A stretch of DNA of 64,000 bases, taken from Baylisascaris procyonis (taxonomy: Eukaryota > Nematoda > Chromadorea > Rhabditida > Ascarididae). A model generated the notes under the pieces. It had not been told where the DNA came from and ran no database searches. It saw nothing but the letters and a program-made list of their open reading frames with translations. Location of the stretch: positions 124,001 to 188,000 of the forward strand of contig JAZARR010000214.1 in NCBI GenBank assembly GCA_037389465.1, given 5' to 3'. The position numbers and the translations under genes are program-made. Shown here piece by piece: positions 44,001 to 54,197 of this stretch (the first letter of the stretch is position 1; every line of letters begins with the position of its first letter).

Positions 44001-45710
44001 AACATATAGACACGTCAGTTGTGAGCTTAACGTTAACCAAACAACGTTCAGCTAAAAATTACCTGTGATCCTGTGAATGACGTAACAATTCGTGGGCATT
44101 GTTGATGATCCCAAATAGCAAATAGCTAAGTGGAAGCTGAAAAGAAGCGGAAATTGATGAGAGATAAGACGAGCAGAGTAATACGTGAATTCCTGGAAAA
44201 ATGTGTTCGCTTCCTCGATGACACTTTCATCACGATGTCTACGCAGTGATGTTTTGAGGTGTGTTTGTATGTGTCTCTGAAGGGCTGCAAAAATATAAAT
44301 ACATTGATTCATTCAAAACAATTTTTAAAAATTTTAAAAGACATTAAAATTTTTCTAAAGGAATATTCTTTTTCAAATGCCGCTTAGTTGTGATTGTTTC
44401 ATAGCTGAGAGGGTAATGCGTAACGTTCCATATTGATCAATCGATATTAAATGCAAAAATGCTTTTGGAAAATATTTCACCTATATATAAATGTCTGTTG
44501 TTCGTTCGAATATTTCAACCTAAAGATCTGTTGCATTCATTCAACAAAATCGGCTGGATGGGTATCCAGATATCCAGGCTTAATACAAGACGATGGATAT
44601 CCAGGTTTAATAGAAGTTGACTTGGTTCCAAAGGTTGTCCTATATTTTCTCAATTGATGATCCTTTTAAACTTTTCCTGTGACTGAAACTTTTAAGCTGC
44701 AATTCCGCCATGGCGATTTCTTTCGCGAAACAAATTTGATGTATAGGGCTTGAAAATTCACTGCCACGATTATCTAGGAAAACTGGCACTGAATACTGAA
44801 TGAGGTACGTTACAGGCTGCACCGCACCAAGGACAAGCAAATCCTGAGGCGGGATGAGGGGCTGGGATACTTTCTTGGATTTATTGTGGATTTCATTTTA
44901 GAATTGCTCACGTCATTGGCAACTTCCACAGACGAGTTTTCCAGCATTGTAATGCCAAGCACAACTTTGTTGTAAAACAATTTATTCGTCAACATTGACT
45001 TAAAATCATCGACTCTCTGCTAAAATTTGTGATAGTTGTTGTCGGATATGAAAATGTCGGATATTAATATTTATCCGTTATAATGCACTTTAGTAACAAT
45101 TCGTTCCTTGTTTATTTCATTCGGTTCATCTGAGCGATGCAATCTTCATATTCAATAATTTTCCTTAGTAAAATAAAAAATTGCACTAATGTATATTAAG
45201 TGGAGAAACAATTGTCACTATGCAAATTTAGTTGTAAATTTTTTTCATACCTACGAAATATTTTTGATAGAATTTTCTCGATAATTTGGCTTAAAGAGCA
45301 AATTTTCTTTTTTTTTTTTAAATTTTCTTTTCGGAAAAAATTGTTGGCTCTATTCTTATTGCATTAACCTCATATAATGATAAAAATTTATTTCAACTTA
45401 ATTTTTACCTTTACTCGTCTTACTCTAATTTTTATTTTTTATCAAATCCTACTCTGAACCAAATTTTTTCCACCAAGTTTTAAAATCAAATTTTCAAAAG
45501 CAAATCACGGTCAAGTAAGATTTCATCTATATTTTTAAACTATAAATTACTATGAATAACCGAAACAATCGTTCCTTTTAACGTTCGAATTAATAAACGT
45601 CGCTAATTACAGCAGTAATAATTTCAATCTACGAGGGTGGCGTTCAACCGGAAATGTGTAGCAAAACAACCGGAGCACTTGCCGATTACTTTAAGAGCAT
45701 CAACTATTGA
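40479..45710 (+). CDS. pfn: Profilin
   Basis: Actin-monomer-binding protein that also binds proline-rich ligands and phosphoinositides; acts in the cytosol and at the cell cortex. Exons: 40479-40589, 43705-43876, 45613-45710. The junctions are AAG/GTTAGA to TTTTTTACAG and CAAG/GTATTT to AATTACAG. Phase closes (111 + 172 + 98 nt), giving 126 residues, the normal profilin length. The N-terminal signature MSWADLVNNNLVGSG and Trp3 are present, followed by AAICGFDGSVWGKS. The core reads FVLQADDERIIGKKG, and the C-terminal helix is [12 protein letters not shown]. Introns are 3.1 and 1.7 kb. The second intron and the flank beyond exon 3 contain exons of an opposite-strand gene. A possible alternative end after exon 1 is listed separately. 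Confidence 0.95.
41384..41462 (-). repeat. tRNA-like sequence, probable tRNA-derived SINE remnant
   Basis: On the minus strand: an A-box-like GAGCTCAGTGGTTTAGCA, a short stem-loop (CGCT...AGCG), and a B-box-like TTGCGTTCGCACC, in the spacing of a tRNA gene. Arms do not form a full cloverleaf and no terminal stem is visible, so a decayed tRNA copy or SINE head is likelier than a working tRNA. It lies in profilin intron 1. Confidence 0.4.
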
Positions 45711-48700
45711 TTACAACAATGAAAAAATGTGAGTCAATTATGAGATTATTAAAAATATTCGTTTATCCGATCGCCAATTAACGTTTTAAATACTACTTTG
45801 AATGAATTTCCTTAAAAGCAATTAAATTGTGATCGCATTATTCCTCTTCTCCCATCTCCCTCCCTCCCCTTCCCCTCTCCCTTTTCCTCCCCTCACTTCC
45901 CACTCTCATCTTTAGCCTCAACAAAGTATATTTCATTTTTTTTTTAAAAGATGAGGCTATCAACTTCTGATCTTATTCGTTGAAGTAAACAACATCTACT
46001 TCATGCCGCTAAGAATCCGTTAATATATAAGCCAAGACCATTGATAAAAAATTACGATATTGTATCATTAAAAAGAAAATGAATTAAAAATTGGCCATCA
46101 ATTACCTGCAGAGGTATTCAACTTCATCAGAAAGAAATTCCAAGCCCACTGAACTTCTCCATATATACAGTTCATTTTACATTTTACAGTATTACTTGCT
46201 GCTCGACCATATCGTATATTAGATAAATGAGATAGCAGCTATACCGTGTAGGGCAGACATTGTGCAGCTATACGGTATAGTTGTTCTGCGCTTATAATCG
46301 CATAAAAATATTGTTAGTTAGTTAATTGCCCTACAGTTTCAGTTTTGGATCAAAAGTATAAAATATCGCTAATTTTTTTGCACAGATATTTTACTAAGAC
46401 TAATTCTAAGCCATCAACCGTATTTTATTAATTATTTAAATAATTTGGAAAACTCATTCTATTGCGCCGTATTGGATATCTGCTCCTACAAAGTGTATTA
46501 TTTGTTATTTTTTTTGAATTTTTTTGCATGTATTTAGCTGAATATTTCAAAATACTCAAAGTTTCGATCAGATATGGAGAGAATGAAGACGAATATTATT
46601 GCATGAGGTGAAAATTAAAAATGAAGAAAAAAAATAGCGTGATTTTCGAGAGACGCGAGTGATTCCACGGCACCCCTGATTCTCTATCTGCGGTAAACAT
46701 GCACCGAAAAACCATCGGTTGTTTAAATGGGTGGCAGATAGCACCTGCCTTGTTTAACCTGTTTATATTTTGCTACTATTCCTCTCCTTTAGACCGTTTA
46801 GAATGCAGGGAGGAGAATCTGATTGGAACATCGTATGAATGCAATTGCGTGTCTCGTTGTCGCTTGGTATTTGAAGAGGGCATTAAGTCAGTTGTTGATT
46901 TCAGCAATGATTCCATCGTTTGCAAACGAATTAACTTTCAGTTTACCGAAGATGCGTTGATGTCATTTTCTCGCTTCCGTTTCTCAAACTAACGATCATT
47001 TCTGTTGTGCAACGATGTTTGTTGTACGTTCTACTGTGTAATGAAATGAGCTCAAACACAACGTTTTCTTCGTTGTAGCATGACTTTGAGCTCATGCTCA
47101 CAATTGCGTATCGGATACTTTTTTTGAGCGAGAGGAGGGAAAGAAGGAAAGATGCATAAGGAAGCAAAATAGAGAAAGGACATGCATGAAGGTTGTAGCT
47201 TTCGATAAGATCACTTAACAGAACGTTTAAGTGCATTTATAATCCTCGCCCGTCATATGAAACTCATTTCTTGACTTCCCTTCCCCAATAAAAATGAGTA
47301 CTATTTTGCGATGAAAAAATAGTAAATGAAATTTAAGTTTTCAGCTCAGAGAAGGTAGGCAAAGCTCTAAAAATGTTCGAGAATTGAATTGCCATTTTTA
47401 TGTTATCATTGCCTTTATATGCTTGAAGTGCTCAATAAAAACTCGACTTCCGCTGGTAGTGTTATCATTACATTTATATTTGGCAATCAACAATGTTGCT
47501 CCTATTGTTGGCCGCTTGCAATATAATCGTGTTTCATATTGTGCTAAAACTGTATCCCGTCCACACTGTACCACCCGATACTTGTTTGGATTTTGAATTT
47601 CCTGATCACCCAGCAGCCAACCACCACCCAACGTTTGTGGTTGGTACGACTTTCTATTGCCCTACCAGAATACTTTGGTAGCAATTCTAGCGGCAAGACA
47701 AGTTTCCAAGCTTTCGTCATCGATCTTATGGACAAAAATCTTGATCTACAAGTATAGTACAGTCTCTTGCCTCTGATTACCAACATAAGCAAATAGTAGC
47801 CCCGACCAGAATTGTTGGCTCTGTTCAGCCGAGCAACCAACCCCGCCCAGCACGTTCATCGGGACAAGGGCAGCGGAACAAGTCCCGATAGTTAGGAGGA
47901 ACGACGGTAAATCTGCTTGTCAGCAACCGACAGGCATGAGACGAGTCTAAGCCTTAACCTTCATGCAATTGACCTACAAGAAGGAGAGGCCGACCTAAAG
48001 ACCACAGGAGCCAAGTGGACAAGAGAGGCATTGGGTCAGAGCAGGTGGAAACGATATGAAGAGACATGTATTTGTAATGAATGCTCTATCCATTGAAATA
48101 GATAAAATAAATAAATAAATAAATATAAAGAAATATAGACATAAATATAAATATAAATATAAATATAAATATAAATATAAATATAAATATAAATATAAAT
48201 ATAAATATAAATATAAATACAAATATAAATATAAATATAAATATAAATATAAATATAAATATAAATATAAATACAAATATAAATATAAATATAAATATAA
48301 ATATATAAAACAAACAGCAGTATTGCAAAATATATATCTGAAAATTTTTAATTGCGAATACACATGATGCCGTATAATTAAACTTTAATGGAGAAGTATT
48401 CTCATAAAAACGCTAAAAGTGTGCATTCGATTCGATAAGAATTCAGACTGAGAATGATGTGAACGAGCTAAAGGATAAATAAAAAGAAAACGATGAAAAA
48501 CTAAACCTTTATGATATAAAAAATTATACTCGTTGATCTATGGATGTATAAAAGCATTAAAATTTATTTGTTTATGAATTCAAATATAAAGTTTACTTCT
48601 TTAATAATTGTTTTTCTATATTGGTTTATTAATGAACAATGTGAAGATAGAAAATTATTTCATCCAATATATGAGATAATGTGTTATAAATAAATTTTCC

Positions 48701-48893
48701 TCAAATAGCATGGAAACACACTTAACGATTGTATTTTCACGTACACTTTTGTGCAGTCATAACAACATGAAAAATTGTATACATGCATTTGACAGATTTA
48801 CCTCAAGCCTTTCTTATATTCCTCGCCAGCTGCCAGATAGGCCGACTCTAAAAGGCGATTAAGGTTTTTATGCTGCAGGTCCACCTTGCTCAT
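44059..48893 (-). CDS. Unrecognised multi-exon protein interleaved with profilin
   Basis: No family recognised. Exons: 48893-48802, 47033-46994, 46934-46830, 44998-44912, 44861-44690, 44284-44185, 44136-44059. Phase closes at all junctions but the last. The start reads [17 protein letters not shown], then [13 protein letters not shown]; helical and polar segments follow ([18 protein letters not shown]). A more hydrophobic central block reads [20 protein letters not shown], and a charged helix follows ([20 protein letters not shown]). The last exon has a strong CTTCTTTTCAG acceptor and a convincing frame, [20 protein letters not shown], ending in TAA. But the donor at 44184 leads into a different frame, which stops at 44052. 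Total about 260 residues, no signal peptide. The fourth to seventh exons lie within profilin intron 2 on the other strand, and profilin exon 3 lies between the third and fourth. More exons may exist between 44998 and 46830. Confidence 0.55.
44568..44620. repeat. Short tandem duplication (about 26-bp unit)
   Basis: GATATCCAGGCTTAATACAA is followed 26 bases later by GATATCCAGGTTTAATAGAA; a further GGTATCCA precedes them. It lies in profilin intron 2. Confidence 0.7.
45839..45911 (+). other. Polypyrimidine tract downstream of profilin
   Basis: About 70 bases that are almost pure C/T on the plus strand, starting 130 bp after the profilin stop. Similar tracts occur near 18040-18095, 33590-33640, 34280-34345, 50255-50330 and 62985-63060. 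No function can be read from the sequence. Confidence 0.7.
47440..48124 (+). mobile_element. Probable 3' end of a retroelement (non-LTR or SINE-like)
   Basis: A block of clearly higher GC than its surroundings. It has no intact reading frame and ends in ...GATAAAATAAATAAATAAATA before a long hexanucleotide array. Unique-looking GC-rich sequence followed by a short A-rich tandem tail is typical of non-LTR retrotransposon and SINE 3' ends. I see no reverse transcriptase motif; the left boundary is a guess. Confidence 0.35.
48104..48305. repeat. AAAT and (ATAAAT)n array
   Basis: AAAT repeats to about 48124, then about 27 ATAAAT units, nearly perfect, to 48305. Because the unit is a multiple of three, it produces long meaningless open frames on the minus strand. 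Confidence 0.95.
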
Positions 48894-51800
48894 TGTTGAT
48901 ATGGGTGCAAGGATATTTGACGATCTGCCTGTCGCGTTTTCAATGAAGACCTCGATTCGACGCAAGAGAAAAAACTGTTTTTTGCATATTTAAATTCTCC
49001 TGATATTGTTTTCATAGTTAAGCATTTGCAGTGTTAAGGAATAGCTAAGTTACCGTATAACTTCCCGAAAGGTCGAATACTAACATCGGTAAATATTTTA
49101 ATATTTTCATTTTTTAATCCGTCGATCTGCATTATTTAATTTCAAATCAACACATCAACTGTCATAGCATAAAACATCCAGTAATCTTTCTGTATGAGGA
49201 TCACTGAAGTTGGATTATCACAAATGCGCATATCTGAGCATATTCAGCGTCACGCAACTGAATGAAGAGCATTTCAGTTATCGTTGAGCGTGAGGGAGTT
49301 CATAACTGATTGCTTGTCGAAACTCATTCGGAATTCATGTAAATGCCGTGATCGGCCATCTTTTACCGATAGCACACAGCACAATAGCAATAATGCCAAA
49401 CCACTCAACACTCGCATATATGACCAACCTAATTCACATTCACCTGCGAACAAGGAAATATCAGAGACATTCTTTTTCGTTAGAATGATACTTGAACTAT
49501 GATGCTTATTTCATCGTTTCGATGTTTTACCGAATGAACTATTCTTGTTGCAGCTTCCATTTCCCCTGCGGGCTAAAATGAAGTAGAATCGACGTTTTTA
49601 TATGTGGATAGTTTTATTTTGTGATGGGAAGTTTCAGGCAAGACATGAGCTGAAAGGAATCGAATATTTTTTCGAAAAAGGATTAATTATTCTCCAGTCT
49701 TCTGGCATTTCATCAAAACGAAGAGCACTAAAAAACAATAAGCAAGAATAGTTAGCAAACACAAGAATCTCTTAAAAATTGGATGAAACAAGAAACCAAT
49801 GAAATTGACCAAGGAGGAATTGATGAGCACCAGGCCCACATACCTCTTTTATCTCTCGTATATTCCATCTAAGTGGATAAATCACACAACCAAAACTTAT
49901 GCCAACAGCTGCAAGCAAATGTCTTCACTTTTTACTTCAATTGTCTTCACATACCCTTACAAAATGTAAGAACTAATGTCACACTCTTATATTACACGAA
50001 TGTCTTGCTACTTGTATATTTGTCCAGGATATTGAATTTGTCGAATGATAAAATTGTACAATAAAATAAAATGATAAGGCCAACTTTTAGCCGTAATGGA
50101 TATTTACTTCCTTCTCATTTAATTAATTCTTTTCCTTTCCTTAATCGTGTACTATAAAGTTTTGCATGAATTGTGAAATTTGAATTAATGAAATCCTTAT
50201 AATAGTGAATACTCTTTGCATTTTGCGTAATAAAAATTTCGACTGGTTTCGTTTGCTCAACTTCTCCTCCTTCATCTCCTCATTCCCTCTCCCCCACTCC
50301 CACTTTTCCTTTCCTTTCAGCTCCTTGTCTCCCATGAAAAATCGTGTGATCCTTGTTAAAACGAATAATTTGCTAGCAGACTTCATCAAAAGCTATTTGC
50401 ATCAATGGTTTAATTATTTTCTGCTCAGAAAGCATTCGTTCGAAGTGTGCTTCACAAACGATTCGTTTATTGGATTGGTTGAAATCAATAAGACATGCTT
50501 CCTCATCCACTTTTGTTCTTTCCCATAATGAATACGATATTCACAAATATGACCGAATCGTTTTTTCAAATTTAACACCCTTCACAGTCAACATTTTTAA
50601 TAGTTCATCGAACTATTTGTTCGTCGAACTATCCAACTTATTTATGAGGAATTTCTGCTAACGTCTATGTTTCAACATAAAAACTAGAATGAATATCGCT
50701 TTTGTATGCAATATTTCATGAAAAGATACCTATCAGCAACCACTTAGATGAGACCAATAACGAGTGCATTTGTGCATGTTATGATATCCTTCACACAACA
50801 GGATGGTATTAAAACAAAGTTAAGGAGGCGGTAGAGCACAACCCATAGCTATAGATATCGTACAAATTTCCCAATAAATTGATGAAATGTTTTCTTCGTT
50901 GATTAAATGAAAAATTTTTTTTAAAAACTTTTCATTTTGAATAGAAAATATATTGAAAGAATTTTGAAGTTTTTCCATCCCATTTTACACTTAAAAAATT
51001 GAATGTAAAGTGGTGAGTTGGTAAATTTATGGCTGAATAAAGCGTTATATTTAATTAGTTAGCATATCTCCATAATGAATCTTTTTTTTTTTTCAGATAC
51101 GGAAAATGTCACGTTGTGTTTGTTTTCCCGTTTTACATTCAAATGAAAAATATTTGTTTGAATTATATATATTACAGTCCCAGATGTCGTTATTTCTAAA
51201 GGAACTGTGATAGCGCCGCGTGCAGAAACTAACATACGAAGCAGCTGGTCCGTTGGCACGTTCATCAACGAAGATATCAGCTCGTTCCTCCAAGAATATT
51301 ACTCATAAATAATGTTCCACTTGAGCAATTCACACAGCACAGGTCACCTGTGATAGCATGTCCCCTTGCTATGAATAATCACCTCAAAACGACGGCAATT
51401 TCACTAGAGGGTACGCGGTATGTGCAAAACCATTTGAAGCGATGTAAAAAAGATGGCAGGCAGTTGCAAAAATTTTATGAAGCGATGGCATTGTGAAATA
51501 GACAAGGTTGGTTTAAGGAAAGACAATAGCATTGAGAAAAAATAAATAAACCTTTTATTGTAGCCACATTATACGAAAATTTTGTTTGAAAAACCCAAAA
51601 TCGAAGATAAAACGTATCGAAGGTTAAAAAAATATTTGATTGTCTAAGATTCAAGGACAATAGAAAGCTGCTCGACAATAAAGCGTGTCGAGAGTGCTAG
51701 GGAAAATATTTCAGCACTCCTCTCAATCAACTTCACGCAACGTTCCTCACTCGAATACCCAACACTTTAGATTTTGAAAGCGTTAAAATAATGAGAAGTA

Positions 51801-51983
51801 TATTTTCGTTGAAGCACGTGCTAATGGAGCAGCTGCTTCGTATGCCACTTTCTGCACACTTCGCTGTCACAATTCCTTCAAAAGTAACAGCATCTGGATG
51901 TGCTCTTTCGTAGTACTTCACAATGGATTATGGGGTTATCGACTTTTGGATCACTTATAAGAGCGCCAAATTTTGGCACTCTT
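48894..51983. other. Intergenic stretch with no supported gene
   Basis: AT-rich. A 72-codon plus-strand frame at 49284-49502 has some cysteines (NSCKCRDRPSF) but no partner exon or recognised motif. A pyrimidine-rich tract lies at 50255-50330. The promoter of the minus-strand gene that starts at 48893 should be at the left end. Confidence 0.5.
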
Positions 51984-53333
51984 GCAGAGAACGATGCCAC
52001 CCTGGCTGCGAACCGCGAACGGAGCTGAGCTCGTGTTCCACATTGTCTACATTACTACCGTACTCTGTACTCTATGCGAACGAGTACTAACGCCATCACG
52101 GAAACTTGAAAACTTTTAATAGAAGCATGCAAGTTTTGTTCATCTTTCAATTGAGAATGTCAAATTGTGGATTGAGGGTATGACTTACGGACACATCTAA
52201 TAGTCAACAGAAGGATCCATATAACATTCTCGCCTACTGCGTCGTATTGTTTGCAGGTCACTGGATGTATGCCACGCTTGCTGCGGAAAGAGTGAAATTT
52301 GCGTTGACAATAATAATAACAACAACGATAAGAATAACAACAGTAGAAGAGCAACAGTGATAACAAAACAATAACAACGACATAATGGCAACAACAACGA
52401 CATTAACAACACCAACAACTACAGCAAACACGCGGCATCAATAGCGATTGTAAAGTCGACCGGCGACGTCAACCGAGCAAAGGAATGCGCCGTTTTTGGT
52501 CACGCGGCAGAAGAGGAACTCGGAGATGTAGGACTCGAAATTCGCTTTCGACGTACCTATCACCGTCTTGAATTTAAGCTTGGCGTGGCTCCATAACTCC
52601 TCGATGGTGTCTGTATGGACGCGGAGGGGCTTGCCATTATGCATGACCGTGTGGGCAAAACTTCTGCGGTGGTTCAGCTGCAACAGTGTGCTTAATGTAT
52701 GTCCCTGCAGATATTATATGGATGCCAGCCTTGCAAACATTCCGAGTCAATGGGCCCAGCTATACTTCAAACGACAACATCCAACGGCGCATTCGAGATC
52801 TTCAGCGGTATCATAAATGGGTTAGCGTTGTGAAGGCTCAAAGGTGAGCGTCAGCGGGTATGCGTTGTTGAATATCAGCATCCATGCCCTAAAGGATAAT
52901 AGCAGCAATGGTGTTATTGTGTGGGGGGTCGGGGTGGTACTACAGTGGACGTTTCTGCTGCACAACGCTTGTACGTAACGAATAAAAAACGGTACGTAAG
53001 GACTAGGCTTCGCTTCTCCCTTGCTACCTCCTGTTCGACACTTTGAAGAGAACTGCATTGGCGGTCCCTCTTTCGACAGCGCCAAACATCCATGTTTGTC
53101 TTCGCATCTGCATGAAATGCAAACTTATGGGCTCATTGCCAAGGACACGAAACTGTGATGTACCCGCTTCCTCTGCATATAATCGGCGCAGATTTCCCGT
53201 ATAAACATCTCCAAGTCGTGCTGGGGGTTAGCATTCGCTTGCAAAGTGCAGCGTACGGTAGTGGTGCGTACGCAATGGCGGGACGAGCTCAGTTTGATTC
53301 GCGGTTCGCAGCCAGGGTGGCATCATTCTCTGC
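51984..53333 (-). mobile_element. Decayed Merlin-type DNA transposon with 51-bp terminal inverted repeats
   Basis: Left end GCAGAGAACGATGCCACCCT (51984 on) and the reverse complement of the right end, GCAGAGAATGATGCCACCCT (ending at 53333), match over about 51 bp with few differences; both run through CTGGCTGCGAACCGCGAA to GAGCTCGT. The element is 1.35 kb, GC-richer than its flanks, and carries transposase remains on the minus strand. Target-site duplications are no longer clear. An AAC-rich simple repeat (about 52310-52430) lies inside, beyond the transposase C-terminus. Confidence 0.85.
52438..52790 (-). pseudogene. Transposase remnant, ISXO2-like DDE domain (Merlin family)
   Basis: The frame at 52683-52438 carries the C-terminal signature of IS1016/ISXO2-like transposases: VHTDTIEELWSHAK, then a basic segment and FESYISEFLF. 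Just upstream, in another frame, IDSECLQGWHPYN resembles the second catalytic Asp region and is followed by a stop. The frame break, in-frame stops and missing N-terminal zinc-ribbon part show that the copy is dead. Confidence 0.7.
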
Positions 53334-54197
53334 AAACTTGGAATATTGAAACATTAACATCATTTGACGCATGTTCGAATTACTTCTCTGATTGCATTAA
53401 AAATATTGTCTATATGTATATTTTCTTGCTCTGTAGTTTCATTGGGGAGCAGCTGAAGCTAGAGCATTGAAGGAAACACTGTGCACATTATACTACAAAG
53501 TCAACCAAGACTTGTGATATAATATGCACCATAGAATCTGATATGTTGTTCCAACATTGCGGTTGATCATCAACTGTGAAAGTAGATGTTGTCACTTAAA
53601 TATGCCAAATTTAGCATTGATCTTACCAGTCCGGTCACAATGAATCATTTTTTTGGTTTTTTGTGAATGGTTGGATCGGTTGGAAATATGGATGTATTAA
53701 TGTGTAGGTTTTGTTTATTTATTTATTTTTGCTATTAAACAGTCTGATCGTATTGCTGGGCAATACTTTCATATACACAAATTACAACCAAATGCAACCA
53801 GTTCATTCGGGGATACAGCACATATAGCCTCAAGCAGCATAACTTCAATTCCGCAGCAATGTACAGCAACCTAATTTATACAGAAACTGTTCTGTTTCCA
53901 CTTTAGATGTTGCACCTGCTTGTGCTTTTGGTTAGTGGAAGCACTGGAGTGTTATCTCAAATTGTGTATGACAGTTAATCTCGCTTATCAATCGTATACT
54001 CGAAGGAAGGATACAAAGGGGATGAAAGGGGCGGATGGTTCGAAATTCAGAACACTTTTCTGGGTCCTCCCAAAATTTTCATAGCGAAGCAACTCGATAC
54101 TGATCTATAAGCTAATGAGATAAGGATCGCGAGGATTGCTGCTGAGGGGCAAGTTTATAAAATCTAGCGATCTCACGTTTCCCCTCCTTCCGTTAAC
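53334..54197. other. Intergenic stretch upstream of the RABGAP1-like gene
   Basis: About 860 bp of AT-rich DNA with no recognisable exon; it should hold the promoter of the plus-strand gene starting at 54198. Confidence 0.5.

Noticed and set aside
46699..46992. 97-codon plus-strand frame with a CNC...C motif resembling an ion-channel cysteine loop
   Set aside because: It lies antisense to minus-strand exon 46934-46830, which fits a phase-consistent chain. It has no partner exons, no extended family motif, and an ATG without an upstream acceptor.
47995..48363. 122- and 80-codon minus-strand frames
   Set aside because: They are translations of the ATAAAT array (repeated YLYLYL or FIFIFI) and not proteins.
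52822..53085. 87-codon minus-strand frame inside the Merlin-type element
   Set aside because: It shows no transposase motif; it is probably decayed sequence of the element kept open by chance.
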